A stretch of DNA of 64,000 nt from AWTP1-13 sp050248715 (GTDB lineage: Bacteria; Pseudomonadota; Alphaproteobacteria; Rhizobiales; Hyphomicrobiaceae), in assembly GCA_050248715.1 (NCBI GenBank), contig JBFWRV010000014.1, positions 35,816 through 99,815 on the forward strand. The letters run 5' to 3'. Below are positions 1-7,841 of this stretch, piece by piece. How positions within the stretch are numbered: position 1 is the stretch's first letter; each line of letters begins with the position of its first letter. Below the pieces are notes generated by a model. It worked only from the letters and a program-made list of their open reading frames with translations, was not told where the DNA came from and ran no database searches. Position numbers and translations under genes: made by a program.

Positions 1-280
1 TGTCGGCGAGCCCTTGCAGCATGGGCACGATGTCCTCCAGGATGCGTCCGGCGGGCGCGTTGTAGGTCTTCGCCAGCTCGGCGGCGATCGCCTCGACGGT
101 GCGGCTGCCGTCGCACAGCTGCAGCACCGCGACGGCGACGGCATCCGGGGTGAACACCCGCTCCGGTGCCAGTATCAGCCAGCAGTCGCGCGCTGCGTCA
201 CGGCGCATCTTCACGTGCCGCGGCAGCCTGGGCGCGGAGGCCGGTTCGATGATCGTTCGCTTTCCCTGCGTGTCGCTCAT
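1..280 (-). CDS. pqqD: PqqD, pyrroloquinoline quinone peptide chaperone (3' end outside window)
   Basis: The first 93 codons are present, starting from ATG at 280 on the minus strand; the gene runs off the left edge. The product matches PqqD: a proline/arginine-rich start (PRLPRHVKMRRDAARD), a W-x-L-L-x-P-E-R-like segment (CWLILAPERVFTPD) and the helical part LCDGSRTVEAIAAELA. PqqD binds the precursor peptide PqqA and presents it to the radical SAM enzyme PqqE, the first step of PQQ synthesis in the cytoplasm. Usual length is about 90-100 residues, so only a few codons are missing. No pqqC or pqqB lies upstream: the next gene starts divergently at 412. Here pqqD is therefore first in its unit, and pqqE could follow beyond the edge. 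Confidence 0.85.
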   Translation of the reverse strand, partial: MSDTQGKRTIIEPASAPRLPRHVKMRRDAARDCWLILAPERVFTPDAVAVAVLQLCDGSRTVEAIAAELAKTYNAPAGRILEDIVPMLQGLAD

Positions 281-411
281 GCCGGTCCCCGGGCAAGCAC
301 GGGATTGATCGCGCGCAGTGGCCACCTCGAAGGTTCGACACGCACCGTAGCATAGTTGGGGCCGCAGCGCGCATCTTCGGCCGCGAACGTCGATTGAGGA
401 GGCTGGCGCAA

Positions 412-1674
412 ATGACCACTGCGGCCCTGAGCAGCAGCCGCTTCTACGGCTGGCGCGTGGTTGCGGCCGCGTTCGTGCTGGCGATCTTCGGCTGGGGCAT
501 GGGGTTCTACGGCCCGCCCGTGTTCCTGAGCGTGCTCACCTCCGAAAGAGGCTGGTCGCTGGCGCTTGTATCGAGCGCGATCACGGTCCACTACCTGACC
601 GGCGCTCTGGTGGCCGGTAACCTGCCGGCGCTGAACCGCCGGCTCGGCATCGCGGGGGTGACGAAGGTCGCCGCGCTGTCGCTCTCCATTGGCGTATTCG
701 CCTGGTCGCTGGCGGCGGAGCCGTGGCAGCTCTTCATGGCGGCGCTGCTGAGCGGGGCGGGATGGAGCGCCATGAGCGCGGCAGCGGTCAATGCCATCGT
801 CTCGCCCTGGTTCGTCCGCGCGCGGCCCACGGCCCTGGCCATGGCCTACAATGGCGGCAGCGTCGGCGGGATCATCTTCTCGCCGCTCTGGGTCCTCTCC
901 ATCGGCGCGCTGGGATTTCCCCTGGCCGCGGCGGTGATCGGCCTCGTCATGGTCATCACCATGTGGACGCTGGCGGGCCTGGTGTTCTCCAGGACGCCGC
1001 AGCAGATGGGTCTGGCTCCCGATGGCGACGCTCCAAATGTCGCGGCTGTCCCGGTCGTGTCGGCATCGGCCACGCCACTGCCCGGCGCACTCCTGTGGCG
1101 CGACCTGAAATTTTTGACGTTGGCTGCGGCGATGTCGTTCGGGTTGATCGCGCAGATCGGCCTTGCCTCGCATCTCGTCTCGCTGCTGATGCCGGCGCTC
1201 GGATTGCGCCAGGCCGGGCTGGCGATGGGCCTGGCGACGGCACTTGCCATCGGCGGACGTACTCTGACGGGGTGGCTCATGCCGGCCGGGTCCGGCCGGC
1301 GGCTTGTCGGCTGCACGAGTTATGCCCTGCAGCTTGCGGGCTCGCTCGTATTCGTTCTTGCGGCGGGAACCAGCGTACCGCTTCTGCTGCTGGGTGTCGT
1401 GCTGTTCGGACTGGGCTTCGGTAACGCCACGTCGCTGTCGCCATTGATTGCCCAGGTCGAGTTCCAGCCGGAGGATGTGGCGCGCGCCGTGCCCCTTATC
1501 GTTGCCATCTCCCAGGCCACTTACGCCTTCGCGCCGGCGGCGTTTGGCCTGATCCGGGAGCTGCCGGTCCTTGGCACCACCTTGGGTCCGGGCGAGGCCC
1601 CCGCGCTGTTTCTTGCCGCCGCGCTCGTGCAGGGGCTGGCCATCGCGGCGATGCTGGTCGGCTGGCGCAGGTAG
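412..1674 (+). CDS. MFS transporter, 420 aa
   Basis: This is a 12-helix major facilitator superfamily permease of the inner membrane. The N-terminus FYGWRVVAAAFVLAIFGWG and the following alternating hydrophobic helices are typical of the monocarboxylate/oxalate:formate-like branch. Translation is placed at ATG 412 because AGGAGG at 397-402 lies nine bases upstream; a TTG 18 bases earlier overlaps that ribosome site and is unlikely. The substrate cannot be read from sequence. The CoA-transferase pair that follows about 90 bases downstream on the same strand suggests an organic acid, but that is inference. It is divergent from pqqD. Confidence 0.85.
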   Translation: MTTAALSSSRFYGWRVVAAAFVLAIFGWGMGFYGPPVFLSVLTSERGWSLALVSSAITVHYLTGALVAGNLPALNRRLGIAGVTKVAALSLSIGVFAWSLAAEPWQLFMAALLSGAGWSAMSAAAVNAIVSPWFVRARPTALAMAYNGGSVGGIIFSPLWVLSIGALGFPLAAAVIGLVMVITMWTLAGLVFSRTPQQMGLAPDGDAPNVAAVPVVSASATPLPGALLWRDLKFLTLAAAMSFGLIAQIGLASHLVSLLMPALGLRQAGLAMGLATALAIGGRTLTGWLMPAGSGRRLVGCTSYALQLAGSLVFVLAAGTSVPLLLLGVVLFGLGFGNATSLSPLIAQVEFQPEDVARAVPLIVAISQATYAFAPAAFGLIRELPVLGTTLGPGEAPALFLAAALVQGLAIAAMLVGWRR

Positions 1675-1767
1675 CCCCATGCCCGGCGGTGCTTTTGATT
1701 TGCCCCGGATCGCTTGACCCTCGCGGCGTGCATGGTGGTAATCTGCGCCGGGGAGGAACCAAGCCGC

Positions 1768-2439
1768 ATGCCGATCGACAAGCGGGTGAAATCCGCGGCG
1801 GACGCGATGGCCGATGTCGGGGACGGCTCCACGGTCCTCATCACGGGCTTCGGTGGGGCGGGCTTTCCCAACGTGCTGATCCGCGCCCTGCGCGAGCGCG
1901 GCCCCAGGGAGCTGACGCTCATCGTCAACTCGGCAACGCACCGCTTCTCGCTCACCCACGAGTTGATCGAGGCCGGCTTGGTGCGCAAGGTCGTCTGCAG
2001 TGCGGCGCGCGGGCAGGGCAAGGACCTCTCCGCGTTCGAGCAGCTTTGGAAGGATGGCAAGATCGAGCTTGTGTGCCTGCCGCAGGGCACCTTCGCCGAG
2101 GCGATCCGCGCCGGCGGGGCCGGCATCCCCGCGTTCTACACGCCCGTGGGCTACGGCACCGAGCTGACGAGGGGCAAGGAGATGCGCGCCTTCGACGGCC
2201 GCAACTATGTGCTTGAGCACGCCATCAAGGGCGACCTGACGCTGGTGCGTGCCGACACCGCCGATGTCTACGGCAACCTGACCTTCCGCTACGCCCAGGC
2301 GAATTTCGGGCCGGCGATGGCGACGGCCGCGAAACTGGTGGTGGCGGAGGTACGTGCGGTGGAGGACGAGCCGATCCCGTACTCCCGCGTGCAGGTGCCC
2401 GGAACTTATGTCGATCGCATTGTGACGGCGGGCAAATGA
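1768..2439 (+). CDS. CoA-transferase subunit A (3-oxoadipate/3-oxoacid type)
   Basis: This 223-residue protein is the alpha subunit of a family I CoA-transferase. It shows the glycine motif GFGGAGFP at residues 27-34, which lies near the CoA site, and the pattern NSATHRFSLTHELIEAGLV. The enzyme moves CoA from succinyl-CoA to a 3-oxo acid; PcaI/CatI-type 3-oxoadipate or acetoacetate transfer are the usual roles. ATG 1768 is chosen because GGGAGGA at 1751-1757 precedes it and because the family starts this way; an upstream in-frame ATG at 1714 lacks such a site. The stop overlaps the start of the beta subunit gene by four bases, indicating translational coupling. No other pca or cat genes are near, so the substrate stays open. 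Confidence 0.88.
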   Translation: MPIDKRVKSAADAMADVGDGSTVLITGFGGAGFPNVLIRALRERGPRELTLIVNSATHRFSLTHELIEAGLVRKVVCSAARGQGKDLSAFEQLWKDGKIELVCLPQGTFAEAIRAGGAGIPAFYTPVGYGTELTRGKEMRAFDGRNYVLEHAIKGDLTLVRADTADVYGNLTFRYAQANFGPAMATAAKLVVAEVRAVEDEPIPYSRVQVPGTYVDRIVTAGK

Positions 2440-3128
2440 GCGCGATCAAACCTCTCAACCGGCGGCAGATGGCCTGGCGCGCGGCGCAGGATATCGACAG
2501 CGGCCTGCTGGTGAATCTCGGCATGGGCATGCCGGTGCATGTCGCGGACTACCTGCGGCCCGAGGCCGATGTGTTCATCCAGGCGGAGAACGGCGTGATC
2601 GGCGCCGGGCCTGTTGCGGACGCGGAGCATGCCGACTCCGATCTCGTGGACGCCAGCAGCCGCCAGATCACGCTGCGGCCGGGAGCGGCCATCATCGACT
2701 CCGCCTGGTCGTTCGCGATGATCCGGGGCGGCCACATCGACATCACGATCCTCGGCGCCTTCGAGGTGGCCGCCAACGGCGACCTCGCCAATTGGGACAT
2801 GCGCGTGCCGAACAAGGGGCCGCTGGTCGGCGGCGCCATGGATCTGGCCGCCGCCGCGCAGGCCGTGTGGGTTATCATGGAGCACACGACGCGCAAGGGC
2901 GGCCCCCGGCTGGTCGAAGCCTGCACGCTGCCGCTCACGGCAGTGGGCTGCGTGAAGCGGGTCTACACGGACCTGGCGGTGGTGGATGTGACGCCGGCCG
3001 GCTTCGTCGTGCGCGAGGTGCTCGACGGCATGACGCAGGCCGAGCTCGGCGCGCGCTCAGGCGCGCGCCTCGCTTTCGCAGTGGACTGCCGCCCCCTCAA
3101 GGCGCCACCGCTGCCGGATACCGACTAG
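2436..3128 (+). CDS. CoA-transferase subunit B (3-oxoadipate/3-oxoacid type)
   Basis: This is the 230-residue beta subunit paired with the preceding gene (ATGA overlap). The catalytic glutamate that forms the acyl-glutamyl-CoA intermediate lies in AENGVIGAGP at residues 50-59 (Glu51). The family consensus has Ser where this protein has Ala50. NLGMGMPVHVADYL near residue 27-40 and GGAMDLAAAAQAVWVIMEH are also family segments. The two subunits form an alpha2-beta2 or (alpha-beta) complex in the cytoplasm. Function at the level of CoA-transferase is secure; assignment to the 3-oxoadipate, acetoacetate or another 3-oxoacid substrate is not. Confidence 0.88.
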   Translation: MSAIKPLNRRQMAWRAAQDIDSGLLVNLGMGMPVHVADYLRPEADVFIQAENGVIGAGPVADAEHADSDLVDASSRQITLRPGAAIIDSAWSFAMIRGGHIDITILGAFEVAANGDLANWDMRVPNKGPLVGGAMDLAAAAQAVWVIMEHTTRKGGPRLVEACTLPLTAVGCVKRVYTDLAVVDVTPAGFVVREVLDGMTQAELGARSGARLAFAVDCRPLKAPPLPDTD

Positions 3129-3159
3129 CAGGCGCCACGATGTCGAGCTCGATTGCGTC

Positions 3160-3609
3160 ATGAGCGCTTCCGGCAGCATCCGCAACCTGACGCCAGACGA
3201 GGTCATCGAGCTGCTGCAACTCTCCCCGCATCCCGAGGGCGGGCACTATCGCGAGACCTTCCGCGATATGGCGAGCGTCGGCGGTGGTCGTGCCGCTTCA
3301 ACCGCGATCTACTTTCTCCTCAGGCAAGGCGAAGTCTCACGTTGGCACAGGGTCGACGCGGCCGAGGCCTGGCACTGGTACGCAGGCGCGCCGCTGGCGC
3401 TCACGATTGCCGATGGCGCCGGCCGCCACAGTGTAAGGCTCGGCCCCGATCTTGCCGCCGGCGATCGCCCGCAGGCCGTTGTGCCGGCTCACGCCTGGCA
3501 GCAGGCCGCCAGCCTCGGGGCCTGGACACTCGTCGGCTGCACGGTGGCCCCCGGCTTTCAGTTCTCAGGTTTCGAGCTGGCGCCGCCGGGGTTCGAGCCG
3601 AGGCAATAG
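3160..3609 (+). CDS. Cupin family protein (cupin_5, DUF985)
   Basis: A 149-residue single-domain cupin. It begins NLTPDEVIELLQLSPHPEGG and contains STAIYFLLRQGEVSRWHRVD and AEAWHWYAGAPL, which are the conserved strands of the DUF985 family (YML079w-like). These proteins form small jelly-roll barrels; no enzymatic activity is firmly assigned, and sugar isomerase-like or binding roles have been proposed for relatives. It lies 31 bases after the CoA-transferase and may be cotranscribed. ATG 3160 fits the start of the conserved domain. Confidence 0.8.
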   Translation: MSASGSIRNLTPDEVIELLQLSPHPEGGHYRETFRDMASVGGGRAASTAIYFLLRQGEVSRWHRVDAAEAWHWYAGAPLALTIADGAGRHSVRLGPDLAAGDRPQAVVPAHAWQQAASLGAWTLVGCTVAPGFQFSGFELAPPGFEPRQ

Positions 3610-3784
3610 GCGCCCGTCGCCGGACGGCTGATAACTCTTTGGCAAGCATGTGCACACGTCGCGCCGGTCCAGCGCGCCCGGCGGCCCGGCCGATGCAAGC
3701 CGCTTAACCTCGAGTCCCCTATCGTTACAGACGGGGCGGACAGGGCCACTGCACGAAGAGGCCCACTTCGAGTAGCGGGCGGAA

Positions 3785-4219
3785 ATGAAGCAAGCCATTG
3801 GCCACCACGAGTTCGCAACGGCACACCACGAGATCGAGACGTCGAGCGACCGGTCGTTCGGCTTCGTGTTCACGGGCGCCCTTTCGCTCTTTGCCGCTTA
3901 TCTCGCCTGGAAAGGCAGCGCCTGGTGGCCGTTGCCGTTGCCCCCTGCGCTCGCCTTCCTGATCCTCGCCCTGACGCGGCCCACACTGATGGCGCCGCTC
4001 AACCGCGCGTGGACCAGGCTCGGGTTGCTGCTCGGGGCAATCATGGCTCCCGTCGTCATGGGGGTGATCTACTTCGGGCTCATCACGCCGATGGCCCTGC
4101 TCGCCCGCCTTCTCGGCAAGGATTTCCTGCGTCTGAAGCGCGACCCTGAGGCCGCGACCTACTGGCTGCCGCGCCAGGATTCGCGCCCATCGCCGGAACG
4201 CCTCCGCGACCAATTCTGA
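3785..4219 (+). CDS. SxtJ family membrane protein
   Basis: This 144-residue protein has three predicted membrane segments: FVFTGALSLFAAYLAWKG, WPLPLPPALAFLILAL and LGLLLGAIMAPVVMGVIYFG. It is followed by the family-typical tail GKDFLRLKRDPEAATYWLPR. It fits the SxtJ family, named after an uncharacterised gene of cyanobacterial saxitoxin clusters. As in those clusters it sits immediately before a tiny membrane protein and an O-carbamoyltransferase. Spacing to the next gene is 13 bases with AAGGAG between, so the three are almost certainly one operon. The molecular role is unknown. Nothing else of saxitoxin synthesis is present. Confidence 0.8.
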   Translation: MKQAIGHHEFATAHHEIETSSDRSFGFVFTGALSLFAAYLAWKGSAWWPLPLPPALAFLILALTRPTLMAPLNRAWTRLGLLLGAIMAPVVMGVIYFGLITPMALLARLLGKDFLRLKRDPEAATYWLPRQDSRPSPERLRDQF

Positions 4220-4232
4220 AGGAGAACCGCAC

Positions 4233-4382
4233 ATGTCCCTTGTGAACGAGCTCTGGCGCTTCATGCGCGCACGCAAGAAGTTCTGGCTGCTGCCGATCTT
4301 CGTTGTCCTCGGCCTGTTCGGCGGGCTGCTCGTGCTGGCCCAGGGCTCGGCCGTCGCCCCCTTCATCTACACACTGTTCTGA
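4233..4382 (+). CDS. DUF5989 family small membrane protein, 49 aa
   Basis: A 49-residue protein with one membrane span (KFWLLPIFVVLGLFGGLLVL) after the charged start MSLVNELWRFMRARK. The tail VAPFIYTLF is characteristic of the DUF5989 family of short proteins found next to carbamoyltransferase genes. The ribosome site AAGGAG (4219-4224) overlaps the stop of the SxtJ gene and precedes ATG 4233 by eight bases. It may correspond in position to the small SxtK of saxitoxin clusters. A structural partner of the SxtJ-like protein in the membrane is plausible but unproven. Confidence 0.8.
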   Translation: MSLVNELWRFMRARKKFWLLPIFVVLGLFGGLLVLAQGSAVAPFIYTLF

Positions 4383-4400
4383 CGCTTATCGCGAGCTCAC

Positions 4401-6242
4401 ATGCGTATCCTCGGCATCTCGGCATTCTATCACGACAGCGCAGCTGCCCTCGTCATCGACGGCGATGTGGCAGCGGCTGCCCAGGAGGAGCGCTTCACGC
4501 GCAGGAAGCACGACGCAGGTTTTCCGGCCCATGCCGTCGCCTATTGCCTGGAGCACGCCGGCGCCAGGCTTTCGGACCTCGACGCCGTGGTGTTCTACGA
4601 GAAGCCGCTCGTGAAGTTCGAGCGGCTGCTCGAGACCTATCTGAGCTTCGCGCCGCGCGGCTTCCGCTCCTTCGCGATGGCCATGCCCGTGTGGCTGCGC
4701 GACAAGCTGTTCCAGAAGCAGGGGCTGGCGAGGGAGCTGCGCAAGCTCGATCCGGATTTCGATGCCGAGAAGCGCCTGCTGTTCTCAGAGCACCACCTGA
4801 GCCACGCCGCCTCCGCCTTCTATCCGAGCCCCTTCGAGGAAGCCGCCGTGCTCACCATGGACGGGGTGGGCGAATGGAGCGCCACGTCGCTGGCCGTCGG
4901 CCGCGGCCAGTCGCTCGACGTGCTGAAGGAGATGCACTTCCCCCATTCGATCGGCCTGCTGTACTCGGCCTTCACCTACTACCTGGGCTTCAAGGTCAAC
5001 TCGGGCGAGTACAAGGTGATGGGGCTGGCACCCTATGGCGAGCCCCGCTATGTGGAGCGCATTCTCGATCACATCATCGACCTGAAGCCCGACGGCTCCT
5101 TCCGTCTCGATCAGCGGTATTTCGACTATTGCACCGGGCTCACCATGACGAACGACGCGTTCGCGCGCCTGTTCGGCAAGCCGGTGCGCAACCCCGAGTC
5201 CGATCAGCTCACCCAGTTCCACATGGACATGGCGGCTTCGATCCAGGCCGTGACCGAGGAGATCGTGCTGCGGCTGGCGCGCTCCGTGCGTGCCGAGACG
5301 GGACAGCGCAACCTGTGCCTTGCCGGCGGCGTGGCGCTCAATTGCGTCGCCAACGGCAAGATCCTGCGCGAGGGCATCTTCGACAACATCTGGGTGCAGC
5401 CGGCCTCGGGCGATGCCGGCGGCGCCCTTGGCGCGGCCCTCGTCGGCTACCACACGTTCTTCGATCGCCCGAGGGTGGCGCAAGCGTCCGGCCCGGACGG
5501 CATGCACGGCTCCTATCTGGGGCCGGCCTACGACGACGAGTCGATCGCCATGGCGCTGACAAGGGCCGGCGCCAAGTTCGCGCTGCTGGAGCCGGACGCC
5601 GTCCTTGAGGCTACCGCCCAGGCTCTCGCCGACGGCAAGGCCGTCGGATGGATGCAGGGCCGCATGGAGTACGGCCCCCGCGCGCTCGGCGCCCGTTCGA
5701 TCCTGGGCGACCCGCGCTCACCCGGCATGCAGAAGACGCTCAATCTCAAGGTCAAGTACCGCGAGAGCTTCCGCCCCTTTGCACCTTCGGTTCTGCGCGA
5801 GGATGTCGGGAGCTGGTTCGAGCTCGACGTCGACTCGCCCTACATGCTGCTGGTCGCGCCCGTGAAGGAGGAGCGGCAGCGGGTCATGAGCGAGGAGGAG
5901 CAGCTGCTGTTCGGCATCGACAAGCTCAACGTGCCGCGCTCGGATATCCCCGCGGTGACGCACGTCGACTACTCCGCGCGCGTGCAGACCGTGCACAAGG
6001 AGACCAATCCGCTCTATCACGCGCTGATCTCGCGCTTTCGCGACCTCACGGGCTGCCCGGTACTGGTCAACACCAGCTTCAACGTGCGCGGCGAGCCGAT
6101 CGTGTGCTCGCCCGAGGATGCCTTCCGCTGCTTCATGGGCAGCGAGATCGAAGTGCTGGTGGTCGGCAACTGCGTGCTGCGCAAGGAGGAGCAGGATCCC
6201 AAGCTCGCCCTCGACTACAAGAGCGCATTCGAGCTCGATTGA
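4401..6242 (+). CDS. Carbamoyltransferase, NodU/CmcH family (SxtI-like)
   Basis: A 613-residue two-domain enzyme of the TobZ/NodU/CmcH family, which makes carbamoyl-adenylate from carbamoyl phosphate and ATP and transfers the carbamoyl group to a hydroxyl of sugars, antibiotics or toxins. The N-terminal Kae1-like domain starts MRILGISAFYHDSAAAL and has the metal-binding HHLSHAASAF at about residues 131-140 and the TMDGVGEW motif. PASGDAGGALGAAL marks the nucleotide site. The C-terminal domain has MEYGPRALGARSILGDPR and VLVNTSFNVRGEP. Length is normal for the family. The acceptor molecule is unknown; a cell-surface glycan or lipid-linked sugar would fit the two membrane proteins encoded just upstream. 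Confidence 0.92.
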   Translation: MRILGISAFYHDSAAALVIDGDVAAAAQEERFTRRKHDAGFPAHAVAYCLEHAGARLSDLDAVVFYEKPLVKFERLLETYLSFAPRGFRSFAMAMPVWLRDKLFQKQGLARELRKLDPDFDAEKRLLFSEHHLSHAASAFYPSPFEEAAVLTMDGVGEWSATSLAVGRGQSLDVLKEMHFPHSIGLLYSAFTYYLGFKVNSGEYKVMGLAPYGEPRYVERILDHIIDLKPDGSFRLDQRYFDYCTGLTMTNDAFARLFGKPVRNPESDQLTQFHMDMAASIQAVTEEIVLRLARSVRAETGQRNLCLAGGVALNCVANGKILREGIFDNIWVQPASGDAGGALGAALVGYHTFFDRPRVAQASGPDGMHGSYLGPAYDDESIAMALTRAGAKFALLEPDAVLEATAQALADGKAVGWMQGRMEYGPRALGARSILGDPRSPGMQKTLNLKVKYRESFRPFAPSVLREDVGSWFELDVDSPYMLLVAPVKEERQRVMSEEEQLLFGIDKLNVPRSDIPAVTHVDYSARVQTVHKETNPLYHALISRFRDLTGCPVLVNTSFNVRGEPIVCSPEDAFRCFMGSEIEVLVVGNCVLRKEEQDPKLALDYKSAFELD

Positions 6243-6247
6243 CGCCG

Positions 6248-6354
6248 TCGTCATTCCTGCAAGCTCAAGCGTGTCAGCGGGAGTGCAGCCCCAGACGGAG
6301 GTTGGTGCTTGTCGATGGATGCCCGCTTCCCGCTCCGCCTTGCGGGCATGACGG
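6248..6354. repeat. Intergenic repeat-like element with inverted ends
   Basis: The short gap after the carbamoyltransferase holds imperfect inverted ends (CGTCATTCCTGC at 6248 and GCGGGCATGACG at 6342, 10 of 12 complementary). An internal perfect arm pair ATGCCCGC / GCGGGCAT is also present. The GTCATTCC...GCGGG pattern recurs at 48901. It looks like a REP/RPE-type dispersed element of alphaproteobacterial genomes that could also fold as a hairpin after the gene. Confidence 0.4.
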
Positions 6355-6391
6355 TCTTTGCCAAGGCTCGCGATTTGCGTACCTTGTCGGT

Positions 6392-7444
6392 ATGTTCGCT
6401 GGATCACCCCACATCCTGACCTATGCCGGCACCGCGCCCGCGTTCGCCACGCCGCCGATCTACGCGGGGCCGGGCGCGGCCGTGCTCGGGCGAGTCACCG
6501 TGGGCCGGGGGGTGTGGCTTGGGGAGCGCAGTGTCATCCGTGCCGACGGGCATTTCGTGCGGGTGGGTGATGATTTCCATCTCGGCCCGCGCTCGACCCT
6601 GCATATCAACCACGAGATCCACCCGTGCATCGTGGGAGACCGCGTCGCGGTCGGCAGCGAGGCCTGCGTGCACGCCTGCGTGGTCGGCAGCGACGTGGTG
6701 ATCGGCGATCACGTCGTCATCCTCGACGGCGCCGTCGTCGAGGACAACGTGGTGCTGGAGCCGGGCTCCACCGTGTTCCCCAACAAGCGGATTCCGACGG
6801 GCTTCGTCTATGCGGGCAGCCCGGCCAAGCCGGTCCGGGCGCTGGCGGCCCGGGAGGCGGCAGATCAGCGCGCCAGGCTCGGCGGCGCGCAGAGCGCAGG
6901 ACAGGCGGCAGGCGGTGCGCCGGCTGCTGTCGTCGTGGGCTCCGAGGTGCACTCCTCCGTCTTCATCGCCAGCACGGCGTCCGTGCGCGGCCGGCTGATC
7001 GCGGCAGGGTCATCCAGCATCTGGTTCAGCAACGATTTCGACGCGGGCAGCGCCGCCATCCGCATCGGCGCCAACACCAACATCCAGGACAACACGACAA
7101 TTCGCTGCACGACGCCGCAGGGCGTGACCATCGGCGCCAACTCCACCGTCGGCCACAACGTGACGATCGGCGACTGCACGATCGGCGAGAAAACGCTGAT
7201 CGGCATCGGCAGCACGGTGGCCGGAGGCACGGTGGTGGGGGATCGCGTGCTGCTCGCTGCGGCCGCACGCACGACGCCGGGGCAGGTGCTGGAGAGCGGC
7301 TGGATGTACGTCGGCAGCCCGGCGCGAAAGTTCGCGCCGCTTGACGATGCCAAGCAGGCGCTCACGGCGCTGATCGTGCTGCAGTACTGTCAGTACGCCA
7401 AGGATTTCGCCGCCCTGGAACGTGGCGCGCTGGCGGCGCAGTAG
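6392..7444 (+). CDS. Tandem gamma-carbonic-anhydrase-like fusion protein, 350 aa
   Basis: Two left-handed beta-helix (hexapeptide) domains, residues about 10-155 and 183-320, joined by a 30-residue Ala/Gly/Gln-rich linker. Each ends in the same family signature (YAGSPAKPVRAL and YVGSPARKFAPL). A normal gamma-CA/YrdA protein is about 170-180 residues, so this is a duplication in one chain. Zinc ligands are split. Domain 1 keeps His71 and His94 (Cam His81 and His122) but has Ser89 for His117. Domain 2 keeps His255 (His117) but has Arg238 and Gly260 for the other two. The RGD-type arginine is kept only in domain 1 (Arg50). ATG 6392 starts the conserved part; the frame is open upstream but overlaps the previous gene. 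Activity is uncertain. Confidence 0.85.
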   Translation: MFAGSPHILTYAGTAPAFATPPIYAGPGAAVLGRVTVGRGVWLGERSVIRADGHFVRVGDDFHLGPRSTLHINHEIHPCIVGDRVAVGSEACVHACVVGSDVVIGDHVVILDGAVVEDNVVLEPGSTVFPNKRIPTGFVYAGSPAKPVRALAAREAADQRARLGGAQSAGQAAGGAPAAVVVGSEVHSSVFIASTASVRGRLIAAGSSSIWFSNDFDAGSAAIRIGANTNIQDNTTIRCTTPQGVTIGANSTVGHNVTIGDCTIGEKTLIGIGSTVAGGTVVGDRVLLAAAARTTPGQVLESGWMYVGSPARKFAPLDDAKQALTALIVLQYCQYAKDFAALERGALAAQ

Positions 7445-7589
7445 CGCCCGTCACTTCAAATCTTTCTCACGCAAGCTTGTTCCTTCCGACACGCCCCCGT
7501 CATGTGCCGCGGGTAACAGAGCGGGCACGCGGACGAGGCTATCGTCTTGATAACTGGGCATGCAGATGCGGACTGGCGAAGCGCAGGTC

Positions 7590-7841
7590 ATGAGCAACAT
7601 CTACGAGGAGACCTGGGCGGTCCTTGAGCTGCATTTCATCACGCGTCCGCATCTGATCGAACGAGCGCAAGCAGAGCTGGCACAGTGCTGCAACAGCCTG
7701 CTGGCCGACGGCTGCGATCCGAATTTGCTGAAGGACCTGGCCTGCCGCGCAATCCAGATCAAATACGGCCCAGCCCCCGCACGCCGCGATTGGGCTTGTG
7801 ACCGGGTCGCCGCTACTTCTTGCGGAAAGCATCGATGTTGA
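7590..7841 (+). CDS. Hypothetical protein, 83 aa
   Basis: A short reading frame beginning MSNIYEETWAVLELHF, with an amphipathic stretch HLIERAQAELAQCCNSLL and a cysteine-containing tail. No family is recognised. The N-terminal two thirds look protein-like in composition, while the last 20 residues overlap the 3' end of sspB on the other strand by about 29 bases and may be fortuitous. ATG 7590 is taken as start; an in-frame ATG lies ten codons upstream. No strong ribosome site is visible. Cytoplasmic if made. Confidence 0.4.
   Translation: MSNIYEETWAVLELHFITRPHLIERAQAELAQCCNSLLADGCDPNLLKDLACRAIQIKYGPAPARRDWACDRVAATSCGKHRC

Noticed and set aside
277..2220. 647-codon minus-strand frame over the MFS and CoA-transferase genes
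   Set aside because: Antisense shadow; composition is low-complexity Arg/Gln/His/Gly and the real genes on the other strand have domains and ribosome sites.
3160..3707. Second plus-strand frame overlapping the cupin gene
   Set aside because: Arg/Ala-rich out-of-frame shadow of the DUF985 gene.
5648..6391. Upstream half of the frame containing the gamma-CA fusion
   Set aside because: It lies out of frame within the carbamoyltransferase gene and has no similarity; the conserved protein begins at ATG 6392.
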